Source of the DNA: Serinus canaria
Taxonomy: Eukaryota > Chordata > Aves > Passeriformes > Fringillidae
Direction: 5' to 3'
NCBI RefSeq assembly: GCF_022539315.1
Contig: NC_066316.1
Location: 23,115,245-23,179,244 of the forward strand
DNA: 64,000 nt
A program made the position numbers and the translations under genes. Positions 1 through 12,600 of this stretch are shown here, piece by piece. The notes beneath the pieces are model-generated. The model had not been told where the DNA came from. It saw only the letters and a list, made by a program, of their open reading frames with translations, and did no database searches. Within the stretch, counting starts at the first letter, position 1, and every line of letters starts with the position of its first letter.

Positions 1-3000
1 CCCAGCACATGCCAGCGAGCGGGAGGCCAGCAGACACCTTGTCGCTGATTTATAGGCACCGCTTTGTTGTGCATTCCTGGTGCCTGCGGGATTCTGCTGA
101 CTTTACGCTTGCTTAACTCCCGCTAAGATCAGCAGCAACTTTGCCTTCATTGAGATCGTAATCCCAGAGCCTCCAAGAGGGAATATCAACAGACAGTGCC
201 AAACCACTTGGTATTCAGTGTTTAGAAGGCTGCACAGGCTGGTGCATACAGCAGAGGGGAGTAATTCAGGGTGTATTTATTGCTGTAGCGTGACTCTCAC
301 AGGGCCATCTAACCTCCCAGTGCGTTGGCTTGCCCAGCTGGGGAGCACAGGCTGTGATGGGGGTCAATTCCCATTTGGAAAGCGTGTTGAGATGCTTCAG
401 AGAGGCAAACAAACGTTTCCACAGAGTTATTGTTCTCTGAAGAGAATTATTACTTTTACAACTGAGAACTATCAGCTTTAAATGGAGATTTCTGTCTTTG
501 CCTCTCTCTTCTTGCAAGTGAAGTATTTTTTTATACTGTGGAAGCCTCAAAGGCATTATTAGTAACATGTTTTCTTTCCTCTTTCTAAAATCCCACTTTT
601 CAGTTTTCTTTCACTATCCCATCTCAGGTTAGTGACTACTGACAAATGCTATCAACACATCTTGACAAAGAATAAAGTTCTGTCTAGAGCCATTTCACTC
701 CCTCCAACATGTTGAACTAAGAAAGCTAAAGCAGAAGCGGGGGTGGGGGAAGAAAGAGAGAAATGAGAAACATTTCCAAACATAACATAAAAGGTCTTGC
801 CTTAAGACCATGGATTTCCTTTTTGGTACTTTCAAAGAATGTGTCTTTAGTTCTCTTTGGCTGTGTGACCAACAGTTGTGGGGTGTGTCTGTGGTTTTCT
901 TCTCTTCACAGTAACTCTATTGTTCAGAAACTGCAGCCAATTTATGGAAAGAGGTGGAATGTTTATGTAACTTACTTTGCTTTAGACAAGAAATAAAAAA
1001 AAAATTAAAAAAGACTGGTGGAGGAAGGCCAGTCAAAACAGGATTTTTCTTCCTTTCTGGACACAGATGTTGGGAGGAAAAAAAAGCTAGTTCTGTCTTC
1101 ACATTAAGCTAAACAGCATTTCCATTTTTAGATGCTTTTTTTTAATTAAGTAGGTCAGAAAAACAAAATCAGGCATTAGATTAGATTAGTGCTATAATTT
1201 ACTTGTTTCAAAATGTGCCATGTTTGAGAGTTACTCTGTTGACATGCTTACAACACCATAAACTGAGAAATAGATATATTAGGGTCAGATGATACCACTG
1301 TTGCCTAGACTGCTGTGTCCTAAACATATAGTTGGCAAGTACTGCTAGACTGCAGATGGCAAGTGTCTCTTCGTAACTAGATTGGAGTTTCCTGCCATTT
1401 CCAAATTAGCTTAGCTGCAAATATGATTTGCAAATTGCAAACCAAAACAAGGTAGCCAAAAGAACAAGTCTTCTTATTTATGTGTGCCACTGCCTGTACT
1501 GCAAAAGTGGATAAGTTAGCATCACTGTGTTTCTGCCTTATCTAGCCAGTATCCTAATGCCTTGCTTGAACTCTCCTTTAACTGCAGTACCTGTCTAAAA
1601 ACTTTAGGTCAAACTCCTCTTTTCTAAATGAACAAAACTTTGATTTACTGAAAAGTTTTTGATTAAATATGGAGGATCTGTAAAGCTCAGGGTATCCTCC
1701 AAAGGACATTCAGGTATCTGTTAGGTTGGGCCTGACCTGAACCAGGCAGGTGCAACTCACCTGAAGCCAGCAAATTTACACCAAAAGTATCTCAAAATGG
1801 GGTTTTGAATGTATGAAATAATTTCCAGCCATCACTCAGCACCATCACAAAACATATCCTCCTCAAATCTTAGTGCCACTAGCATGAAACCAAGTGGGCA
1901 TGGACCCAGGCTGTGCAGACACCAGTACTGCCAGTACTGGCAAGACTGGGTTGCAGAGTCTAAAATCAAATTCTGGTCTTCATTTCAGACATACACACAG
2001 AAGTCTCACAAAAAACCCAACATGGAAAATATTATAAATAGAAAACAGAATGGAATTAGGTGGCTCAAACGCCTGAGTGAATGCAGTGCTCTCTTAAGCC
2101 ACAAAAAATACAGAGCTTGAGAGACATTGAGGAAGCTGCCCCTGCCAAAATATTTCAGCTTTGACAGGGAGAACAGTTTCTGGAGGAAGACTTTGTTTCT
2201 ATAATTAGCTGGTTCTTTGCCTCACTGAGACCACCAGTTTATTGCACTGGGCCAATAAAGTTTTCTCCTGTGCCAGGAACATCCAAGAGTTCCCACCCTT
2301 GCCCAGCACTCAGAAGCCCCTTAACCTATTCCCAAACCCATAAGCATTTCAATTGCTCTGGAAGGCAGGGCTGCACCAGCATGAGCGAGGGATGGAAATT
2401 ATTCCAGCAACATTATTCAACTTGAAACCCCCACTCAAGTATGCAGAGAGTTTATTTGACCCAATGGGCCATATCGAGCTGTGATTGCGTTACCTCCTCG
2501 CCAACTGCAACAGAATTGCACAGGCATGAGCAGAGTCTGGTCCAATAACTAGTAATTGGCCATATGGAAGCTACTGAGCAGACATCTGCAGGACACTGGA
2601 AGTGCTTTTCTATATCCAGTGCTGAGTGCTACAGTTGTGCATTCCACAGAGACTCTGTTTGCAGAGGGATAGAAATGAAACATTATTTAGGGTTCTGGTT
2701 TCTTGGCCTTGAAAACTGAAATCTGAAAACAATTAAAGCCCAGTGCCATACCAAATCAGTTATGCAGTCATTCCTGGATTTTCCCAAGGAATTTTTACAT
2801 AAGAATTGGGGTGTATTCGCTGCAAACTTACACAGACACACAAAGAATTGTGCTGGTCAGAGGCAGACCAGCTTAAGGATGAATTTCAGGAGTTTTTGCA
2901 AATGCATGCAAAAATCAAAGGCATAAGGAAACACACTACTAAAGATTACTAGACATTTGATGACAGCTCACTCATTAAAAGCTCTATCATGCTTCACAGC

Positions 3001-5010
3001 TTGTCCCTGAGAGATGGTTTTCCACACCCTCCCATTCAGGCATTGCTTATCTTCTGTGTCACGGCAGACTTCCCTTTCCAGCCCACAAACTAGGGCACTG
3101 GAAATAGTCTTTCCAACTCTCTTGGAACACCTTTCAGTCATGGCATTGCTGGGGGATGGAGCAAGCCCCATGCTTTTTCAAGGAATGAGCAACCTTTGAT
3201 GGTAGGTTGGCCGCTGTCCAGGAACACACAACGAAGAGGCTCCCTGCAGCTTTCTCAGCTCTTTGTGCCCGTGTAGCAGCTGGGCAAAATCTGGTCTCAC
3301 AATGGTGTGTCTGTATTGATACCACCAAATCCAGTCCTAGTGGGACTAGGGAAACACCATCCAACTGAAGGTCAAGCTTTGAATTATAATGGTGCCCTCC
3401 AGTCTCTAGATATCTGAATCAGCTGCTTCCCCCTTCACTCAGAGCACTGTAGCTAATGTTTCTTTATCCCATTTAAAGTCTAATTGCCTTTAGAGAAGGG
3501 GATTTCTGTGATTCTTTCAGAAAAGTGAAACTTTTGCCCAAGCAAGAATGAAAAAAAAGCATATCCTCCTGGCAAAAAAGTCAGGCAATCAAAAGTCTCT
3601 TCAGTTTGCCTTCATTGCAGGAGACCTGATGAAAACTTCTTGTGAACACAGCTGTGCAAGTGAAGGTCTCTGATTATTTCCTGGTACCTGGTTAACACAT
3701 TTGATTCTCTTCTCCAGCCCCTGCACGAGTACCAAACCCAAGGTAACACTCACCAGATTTAATGACAGATGTCACAACTGACCTGTAGAAGAGTGTTGGA
3801 GCCTTACCCAGATCTGAGATGTGTACACAAAGTTGGGAAGCAGAGAGTCACCATGGTGGTCTTGGAGGGGGAGGGGGGGACAAACCTTTTCCATTTTGAG
3901 CCTTTTATGGTTAACTCAAAGCCTTTCTTTCATTGAACCAAGTGTTGTCATAATTTTTACTGCATTAATCTCTAGAGTTCAAATCCCTTTTTTAACATGA
4001 CACTTTGGATGTGACATGACAAGTGTTAATATTCATTATTCTACAAAGCTATAAATATCCTGAGGTATAGCAGCTCACTGCAAAGGACAAGACCAAAATT
4101 ATTTCCTCAGCTCTGTGCTTGCATTCAGATCTGCATCACAGATACTGTTTTTCACTTACTGAAATGCTTCTCTTGCACTTATTTTGGCACTAAAATTGAC
4201 TCACGTACTTTGATTTTAATGGATACTTGTAAAGTTAAATTAAAATACTCAGTCAAACTTTCCAGTTCACAGTAGGCAACTTGCACACACACATTGACAT
4301 TCAGCCTATACATCATTATCCTGTTGCAGTGCATGAAGAAAAGCAGTCATTTCAGAAGCTGCTGGAGTTTCCCTACTGAATTTTTCCTACAGATGTTTTT
4401 TTCTAGCAAGATCTTACTTGCAAAGTGTTTTCCCATCAGAGGCTTGCCAGGTTTTAGGGCAACGCTGAACAAAGGTCTTACCACCTTTGTAACACTAAAC
4501 AGTATTTAGTCTCTTTCATAAACCTGATAGCCTGTAAATCTGAGATGGTCCACACCCTCTGCATTCCTATGTCACATACTAACAGCCTCTTCTTTAATTA
4601 CAAGGTGTGGCATTTCTGGACAAGAGACAGCTAATCCTCCAGACGTGTGTTATTTACATTTACCCTAGAATTTCTCCTTTATGCAAAGCTTTGGCTCTGA
4701 AACTGCCAAGGTTAAACCACTCTGACAAAACCTCTTGCTCATGGCCACACTTTGATGCCATTTTTAATATTCTAGTTTACTAATGATTAAGTAGAAGCGT
4801 TCTCAACATAAAGGATGCAGCTCTAAAAGCTGGGAGGTATTTGGATCCAAGTTTGGTTCATGTTGGTATCTGTTACAAAACGCAACCATCTGCAAAACTT
4901 CAGCAGCAGCCCAAGTTAACATGTTACTTTAAACTCAGCTGCAGCTGTCTTGATGAATCGTTAATTAGGAAGGAAAAAAAAGCAAAGCTGTGCATTTCTT
5001 ACGTAAAACA
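1..5010. other. Intergenic DNA without recognisable gene
   Basis: All reading frames here are short (about 100 codons or fewer), overlap on both strands and resemble no family I know. There is no exon-like stretch with conserved residues and flanking splice sites, no CpG island and no clear young repeat. By human synteny this is the side on which HHAT should lie, but none of its multi-pass membrane segments were recognised. I regard it as intergenic sequence. Confidence 0.6.
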
Positions 5011-5380
5011 CAGAAGACAGGCTGGTGAACAGGTATTTGGTGCTAACACAGTCAGAAGACAGGCTGGTGAACAGGTATTTGGTGCTAGCACAGTCAGAAG
5101 ACAGGCTGGTGAACAGGTATTTGGTGCTAACACAGTCAGAAGACAGGCTGGTGAACAGGTATTTGGTGCTAACACAGTCAGAAGACAGGCTGGTGAGCAG
5201 GTATTTGGTGCTAACACAGTCAGAAGACAGGCTGGTGAACAGGTATTTGGTGCTAGCACAGTCAGAAGACAGGCTGGTGAACAGGTATTTGGTGCTAGCA
5301 CAGTCAGAAGACAGGCTGGTGAGCAGGTATTGGGTGCTAACACAGTCAGAAGACAGGCTGGTGAACAGGTATTTGGTGCT
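5011..5380. repeat. 42-bp minisatellite, nine copies
   Basis: Units begin at 5011 and recur every 42 bases exactly (5053, 5095, 5137, 5179, 5221, 5263, 5305, 5347). Eight units are complete and the ninth is cut at about 5380. Copies differ only at a few sites (gaacag/gagcag, gctaaca/gctagca, tatttgg/tattggg), so the array is young or homogenised. As 42 is a multiple of three and the unit has no stop in several frames, the array creates long artificial frames on both strands, for example a 14-residue period RRQAGEQVFGANTV on the plus strand. I see no splice context or homology that would make it coding. Confidence 0.97.
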
Positions 5381-5730
5381 TTGGGTCGCTGCAGGCAGGA
5401 CAGCAGCACGGCCCGGGTGTGGGCACAGGCTCTGCAGGAGCCGGGGAGCCCCGGCCGTGCTGGGCTCGCACAGGCGGGGATGGCGGGCCCTGCCCTGCAA
5501 GGCCAGCCAGGCTCCCTGCCAGCCTCGCCGGCTCTGGGAGCTGTGACACACCTTGCCGTGGCTGCTCAGGGCCGGGAGGGCCCCTTCCCGCGGCAGGGCC
5601 GACACTCCTCCTGGGCCGGTGCCCACGACGTGCTGGGCCCTTTCCTCACGCTCGTCCAAGTCTGTCACCCGCAGTGCTTCCCACATCCCACAGCGTCAGG
5701 AAATCCAGCACGCCTCAGTCCCTGCCTTCC
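5381..5730. other. GC- and CpG-rich block next to the minisatellite
   Basis: Composition changes abruptly at the end of the minisatellite. The next 350 bases are very GC-rich, with about 22 CpG dinucleotides counted in 5381-5700, in an otherwise AT-leaning, CpG-poor region. It could be a small orphan CpG island, an alternative promoter (perhaps of a gene to the left such as HHAT), or GC-biased sequence typical of minisatellite flanks. No conserved protein is encoded: frames in both directions are open only because of the composition. Confidence 0.55.
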
Positions 5731-6369
5731 TCCAGGCACACGTGCCTCCTCCCTGCCTTCTCCTGAAATACTTCTCCCCGCAAGAGCTCCTCTCTTGCTG
5801 CCATTTTTTTTCACCCTGGGCAAAAAAACCACCTTCCCTTCTTTGCCCCAGGTCTGAGAAATCCCCGCTGACTGCTGGGGTACCCTGGGGTACAACAGCA
5901 TGGGCAACAGCTGACCGGGAGAAACCAGAGGGGGACTGACTTGGTGGCAAGTTGTGACCTCTGAAGGACAAGGATTTCTGACCCTGTCCATGCACGCAGT
6001 TGTCAAAGGTCCCCCTCAAACAACCCTCTCCCCCCAGCGGACCCATCCCAGGGTACAGCTGAACTCCACAGACACAATGGTGGCAACTCAGGGAAAGGGT
6101 GTGAGGAAAATGATAAGGTACCTTGCAGATACCCAGGTGTGAGAAGGAGGGGGCATAGATGCCAAAGCAGAGATTCCTCTGTGGAGGCGCCCATGCAGCA
6201 CTGCAGGTCATGGAGAGAACCCACACCAGAGCAAGGGAATGAGGAAGAATGTGTGTCTGAGCGGAACTGTTCTAGACTGAACACAACTCTCAATTCCCAC
6301 CCCCTGCACCACATTATGAAGAAAAAGGCAGAGAAGTTGGGAGTGAAATTGTGCCTGTGAAAAATGAGG
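5731..6369. other. Intergenic DNA, nothing recognised
   Basis: GC content falls back gradually. Overlapping short frames on both strands have no recognisable family or splice structure. The right part may belong to the LTR-like remnant that follows, but I cannot place its other end. Confidence 0.4.
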
Positions 6370-6640
6370 GGGAGAAGGTACTGGTTTGTCTTATTTTTTT
6401 TTTCTGCATTATCCAATATATTGTAATAGAGTATCAATTAATTGTCCCCATGTCTGCTATGCTTATAACAGTAACTGGTAAGTGATAGTCCTGTTTTTAT
6501 CTTGCCCCATGAGCTTTTCCTAATCTTATTTTCTCCCACTGACCTGTTGAGAAGGGGAGCAAGGGGATGGCTGGATGGGCATCTGACAGATGGCCATGGT
6601 CAGCCCACTGCAATCCAAACTGGACCAACAGCAGGAGAGA
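6370..6640 (+). mobile_element. Probable degraded avian endogenous-retrovirus LTR fragment
   Basis: The order of motifs is a T-rich tract, a tract ending in ttttctcccactgacctgt, then gagaaggggagcaagggga, then a segment like tggctggatgggcatctg followed by a 'gccatggtcagcccac' phrase. This resembles the 3' part of LTRs I associate with bird, especially songbird, endogenous retroviruses. No gag, pol or env frame is nearby, so it would be a solo or truncated LTR. The 5' end and target-site duplication were not identified, and the assignment is from memory of the pattern. Confidence 0.35.
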
Positions 6641-9414
6641 CAGGAGAGAATAAGGACAAGAAGAGAACAGTTACCCTGACACTGCAGCCTGGACCTGGTG
6701 CTCCTGTTGCTCCTGCTGCTTCCTGATGAATTGGGCCATTATCAGAGGATTGCCCTGGACACAGAGCCCCACTTCAACACGCGCTCATCATGAGGTTGAA
6801 TTTGTGGGTTTGGAAGTTAGTTAGTTGGCAAGAGGAAGGCTATCTCTGCCTCCTACCCAGAGCCAACCTTCTTAAATAAGACAGGATATTTCCTGAAGCA
6901 TTCCAGGAAACATCCACTGAAGAGAAGGATCATTAAAGAAATCAGAAATGGCACAGAGCAGTAAGACACAGTATAATTGGTAAGATTGTATAAAGGCATC
7001 CCTTCTTGGGCTCAAAATAGTCCAAAATATTGTGATGGGTTTTAGCTCACAACTTTTTCTAACCAGTGTATCTGTTGGCAGATGCAGCACTACTGCACTA
7101 ATGCACTCCTCTGCCCTTTCTACGTAGGACTCCTTTAGCCTGACTTCTAATTCCATTGCTTAAGAACACCAAGAAGGCACACAAACTGCCTCTGCTCCGT
7201 GGCTAAACATAGCAGAAAATGTATTAACATAAAAAGAAGAAATGCCAGAGGAAGATCATCTCTGGATATATGCCCATGCAAAACGTAACTTGCCATAACA
7301 CAACCCCAAAAGGCACTGCTCACAAAATACCCTGGCATGTTACAGCATCCACCCTCCTTGTGTAAAAGCTGTTTTATTGCTGATCTCAGTTTACTCTAGT
7401 CCCAGGCATAACTGAATTGTGGGGTATTTTATGGGTCATCTGACCTCCCCACTAAGTGTTCTGGGCTATGATTAAGGCTCAGTAAGGCAAAGCTCTTCCT
7501 TTTTTTTTTTTTTTTTTTTCCTTTCTTCTATTTTTGCAGAGTTGCTTTCTGGCCTTTTATCAGATGATCTGCAGATCAGAATGATCATGCATGGTTCATG
7601 TATTGAACGATGTGCAGTCAGTCCTGAAGTAGTCCATGGGTAACCAACTGCTTATTCTTCCTCCTGGAGCCACCAACAACGAGTCAGGAGCTGGGGAACG
7701 TGGACAGTATTATCAGCATTGCACTGTGTCTCAAAACACATCTGCCTCAGCTCCCCCCTTTGCACCCAAAAAGAAACATTGGCAAGAAAATGAACCCACA
7801 TGCAAAACCCACTTGAAAACTTCAGTTCATGAAGTTTTTGTGTGAAAACAAAACGATCTGAACTCAAAATTACAGTCTTTACTAGCAAAACTGCTTCCTT
7901 CCTGTTCCTCCATCTTCTGCTTTCCATGCTTGACACAGTGAAAAAGCCCATGAGAAGCTCATCTGTTCATACCCAGGAACTGCTCATATTACTAATGAGC
8001 ATTATGTGGATGCAAAAAATCATCAAGACATTCGCACATTGTTAAACCATATCCTGTCATATCCACTGTGGGGAGCACAAAGTATCAACTTTTATGGAAA
8101 AACCTGGCTTCTTTATATGTCCTGCATGGAGTGAACATGGAATGCTAAGTTTGCAAGGGAAGCCAGAGTTACCCAATTTGTTTGTCAGGACCCTCTAGTA
8201 ATGTTTCAAGTAAAAAGGAATAATTAATAAAAATGTTCAGAAAGTTTTGGTTAAGAGCAGGGCAGGCCTCTTTGCTACTGTGGCTGCAGAAGGACTAGTG
8301 CATGCATGTGGAAAAAGACTATCAGGGAGAAGATCGGGTTAAAGAAAACCAAAGGAAGAGTGATGTGAAGCTGGTGGTGAAATAAAGGAGGGAAATGGAA
8401 ATTCTAATGAGAAGTTACTTGTCCATGACTGAAGTCAGAGAAGGAAGGCAGCAAATTTCAGAGAAATGTTTCAATTTATGACTCAGTTGTGTGACCCAGT
8501 ACATTTCTCTTCCCCCCTATGTCCTTTCAGTCCACTGTTGGCAGCCCTTTTGCCATCACCACATTCTCCAATTTACAGGCAACATCCAGCAATGAGCCTT
8601 TGATTAGGAGGTACAGCAGTGCTACTTGCTTTCCTTTGCACCTGCTCCACAGCTGAGGAAGAGCAACAGGGCACAGCTCATCTGACAGTTTATTGCTTGG
8701 GAACCCATCAGCCCAAAACTCACTCTTATTTCTGGGATATGCTAAAGTTTACAACCAGCAGGGTGATGTAAAAGTAATTGCAGAAGTAATTGCTGTGCAA
8801 GCCTACCACGGGGTTGATTACAGAACCATAATCATCTTTCAGAATGACAAAACCAAATTCCTGGATCACAGCTGCCCCTTCCTTCTCAATACTTTGCAGG
8901 TCACAAATCTGAGGTAGCATTTTCTCTAGCTCCAAATGGTATAAACTCTCTTCTAGCCACCTCTGTCTTCATTGCACCCAAGACCCATCCTCTACATTTG
9001 AAATGGTGGGGAAAAGATGTAAGGGAAAAAAAGCATAAGGAAAAAACAACCTCCATTCACATCCTTACATTCAAAAGTCCAAAGCTCCTTGCAACTGCTA
9101 GCTGCTGCCACTGCTCTGAGAAAAGCACCCATCTCTGATTTACTATCTATATTTCTTGGCAGCAGCTACTACAGTGGCACAAGACAGAAAGAAAGAAGCT
9201 GTGTTTCGTATCTGCCCATTGTAGCGACACAAAATTTAGACCTAGATCCAAATTTCTGCCTGCAAAATTATGGCTCCAAGCCCACTGGCTGGTGTAATCT
9301 TGGATAAAAACTCCTATATTTGTCCTCTTCTAGAGAGTATAAAATTTTCACTAGTTACATAGAGGCTTAACGAATGGTCTGAGCAGAGATTTCACAATGA
9401 ATATGTGATGATTA
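6641..9414. other. Intergenic DNA without recognisable gene
   Basis: Only short, overlapping frames on both strands, none resembling a known protein. A 20-base T tract lies at 7500-7519. No CpG enrichment, RNA gene or strong repeat was seen. Confidence 0.55.
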
Positions 9415-9680
9415 ACTGTAGGATCACAGAGATTAAAGATGGAAAAGAACTATTAGATCATTGCAGCCCTATGGCAGTTGCAGAATTGTTCACTGTAGTG
9501 CCTCTCTTCCAGCACCTTGTTCGGGCTAGTTGAGTGGCTCAAATGAAGGCTCTCCCAGGTTTTTTCTGGAGGCTGTTCCAACACTGTAGCAGATCTTGCT
9601 GATATTTACTTAATTTCATCTTGCTCCATTCCATAGCCAAGAGCCATCTTAAATAGTCCTCTTTCCCACTGTGTCTTTGT
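9415..9680 (-). mobile_element. Degraded CR1-like LINE 3' end
   Basis: The left edge (ggatcacagagattaaagat, followed by ggaaaagaactattagatca) is a diverged version of the motif that ends avian CR1 elements when read on the reverse strand (patient 'cacagaatcattaaggttggaaaagacctc' type sequence). The following phrases about a leading lesion, 'ctcccaggttttttctggagg' and 'tgttccaacactgtagcag', fit the CR1 3' region. The 3' end is on the left, so the element lies on the minus strand. It is old, 5'-truncated as most CR1 copies are, and has no reading frame. Confidence 0.5.
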
Positions 9681-12600
9681 GTTGCTGTTTTCCACCCTTA
9701 TGTCACTTCATAAATTCACATCTGTTTTTCTGTTTTCATTTCCCAAGATCAAGATCAGCAGAGACTAAAGAGCACACTTCCATGTCTGCTATGCCCTCTC
9801 CAACTTTTGTTAAATCAATCTAGTCTTTCTTTGAGAGATGACATTGAATTTCTGCTGTTTGACTGAGCATTTAATTTCCAGCTTGAGAGGACCCACCAAT
9901 TAATGAAATATAAAGATACAAGAAAGGCTTTCTTGAGATAATCATCTGTGACAGCTTAGTACAGCAGGAGATAGATGCAGATTCAACCTGAAGCTGCATG
10001 ATGACTTCAGGTCAGTTCCTGTTCTGACTTGGATCCCTGAGATTTTTACTCTGCATCCCCAGCTTAGGCATAAAGCACCTCAGCTGGTGCTGATGAAAGG
10101 AAGTTTGATTTGGTCATAATGTACAAAGTAGCACACCGCCTTTAACCCCAAGAGACCAAGGATGGGAAAAATACGTTCCTCTCTTGAAGTCACGTTAATG
10201 GAAGATTTTCTGCTGGATCAGGATCAAACACAACAAGGTAGACATTGTCTAATACAGAGAAGGATGTGGCTGAACAAATGCCAGAGTGAGCAGTCCTAAT
10301 GACCCTCGCGTTAAGGAGCCCAGAGACAAGACAGAACAAGGCCAGGGCTCCAGGAAACAGCCCAGCACAGAATGTGTGCACACATGTGCATGTTCTCCAA
10401 CAAGCTACACCCAGCCTCCCTCGGGCACTCCAAACAGAGCCTCCCGCTGCCTGTGGGCAGGCGGCTCCGCAGAGGTTTCAGGTTCCCACTCAGAGCAAAG
10501 GACGGTGTAGCAGCTACACACACAGCTTTAGCTCCAAAAGCCATCACAGATGTGAGTGCCTGGTGTTGATCCCAGCACTTGAAAATTTTCTGAATTCCCT
10601 GCTTACTGAAGGGTGAAATTAGACTCACACTCACAACTTCCAGCTTGTGGAAAGCAGCTCGGAGCAGGTAGTGGAGGGTATGGTGCACAGAGAATAAAAG
10701 ATGATGGTTGTGGGTGCAGAGAAATGTATTCCAGAAACACAGACTTTGTTGTAGTAAAGTTCAGACTGGGAATTTGCATATGGAAATTCTTTATGAAGGT
10801 ACTCTCATTAACAACCTCAATTGCACTCTTAAGAGATTACAGCAGTTAGGGAGAGGTAAATGAGCTCTGTCAAAACAGGAACAGCTCTAAGTGATTCCCC
10901 CAAAGCAGGATCAGGGCATGCACCGTGGCAGACTTCCTCCATATTTTGGCACTGGCTAAGCAAATTATGGAGGTGTTTCTCCTCTGCTTCAAAGCAGAAA
11001 TTCTGGCAGCAGTTCTTGTTCAACGATGTAGAGTCTGAAAGAATTTGAGTCAAAGCAGTGTTGATGCAAAGAAAAAAAAAAAGAAAAACTGTTAGGCTAT
11101 AGTTCAGACACCACAAATCATCTCCATTTCCCAGGTTCCAAGGCAAGGTAGATGCCCCTTAACAGCCTCTGTGCACCAGAGAGAATTTAGGATGAGCAGA
11201 ACCAGGGGCAGGAGGGCTGATGCATGGGTCACCTGCAGCTTTGACAAAGATGCATCTTCCCGTCAGAGCAGTCAGCTTTGGATGCTGTGTTGCTGCCGTT
11301 CTGGGAGCCTTAGCAAGCCTGCAGCTTTTCCCCAGACAACCATGTAAGTGCTATAAGGCAGCTGTTTCTTCCCCAGTAAGTGTCATTCAAACATAAGCAG
11401 ATCTTTCAAGCAGAATCTTCATGTCTTGGGCAAGTCAGATTCCAGGACAAATGGACAGTCAGAGAAGACCACTTAGCCACACATGGGGCTAGGCACAGAG
11501 GTCCTTCATAATGTACAGGCTTGGCAACCACCAAGCAGTTGCAAATATTTGCCAAGCCTTGGAGGTGCAAGAAGATGCATACAGATATACCTACCATAAA
11601 GTCCACATACAAACCTCTCTGGTTTTTCTAATCTCCCATTTCTCAAGGAAGGTTTTTCATGCCTTACAGACCTCTGCAGTTCTGGCCTGCAGGAAGTACA
11701 GTGGGTCTGGCAAGCATCAAGGGTTTATAGCACTGCAGCCAACTGCTTTCACTGACCTCAAAAACTTTTCAATCCTGCACAATTTCTGTTTCTTCAGTTA
11801 ATCTCTGCCAGGAGGAAATAATGGCACGGGTGTCCCAGTGTGGTATGTGGCCCACCAGATCTCCTCTGACAAGCCTTGCCCAAACAGTCTGCCCCTGCGC
11901 CAGATTACTGATATCACTGGAGGTATACATGCTCTCTTCTGCTCAGTCTGACATGCTCCATGGTTTGGCTAAATTGACCACACTTCTTATGAAAGGGTGC
12001 AGTTAGGATAAGAGAAGTCATAGAGCCTGTTTTTCCATCTAAGTACTGTGAGCTGTAGGAAATGAGCACTGTAGATGGATGTGGCTAATGAAGCTACATG
12101 GTTGCTATAGAAAGGAACAACAGAGTTTCTGAAGTGCTAGAAACAGGTTGAGAGGAAACAGAGCTGGTGGTGCCTCTGTAAGACTCAGAGTAACTAGCAT
12201 TGCAGAGCCTAGGAAAAAGATTTTTCACATGTGGGACACACTGTATTTATCATGAACAAAGAAGACTGTCCCAGGATCTGTGACTGTACACTGTGAGGGC
12301 AGGAATAAAGCCCTGTGGCTCCCACACCTGCCAGGAGCTTAGTTGAGATTCTTGGTTTTTTCAACTCTTGTTTTTTTAACATTTTGTTAGTGCTTATGTG
12401 TGGTGTTTTATGCTCTCAGACTGCAAACAAGCAGTCTTTGCTTAAAAAAAAAATTAAAAAAACAAAAAAATAACACAACAAAAAAACCCCTCAAAAACAC
12501 AACCATACCAAAGAACCCATAACCCCACCCCAAAACCCCAACCCCAACAGTCTGCTGAATTTTTTCTCTCCTGAAATGGATGAATGCAAAGTATCACCCA

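Noticed and set aside
5011..5380. CRISPR array
   Set aside because: The units are contiguous tandem copies without unique spacers, in vertebrate DNA.
4841..5857. Longest plus-strand frame of the left half (338 codons) as a gene, with minus-strand counterparts
   Set aside because: It is open because a 42-bp, stop-free minisatellite runs into a GC-rich block. Several frames on both strands are open over the same bases and there is no homology.
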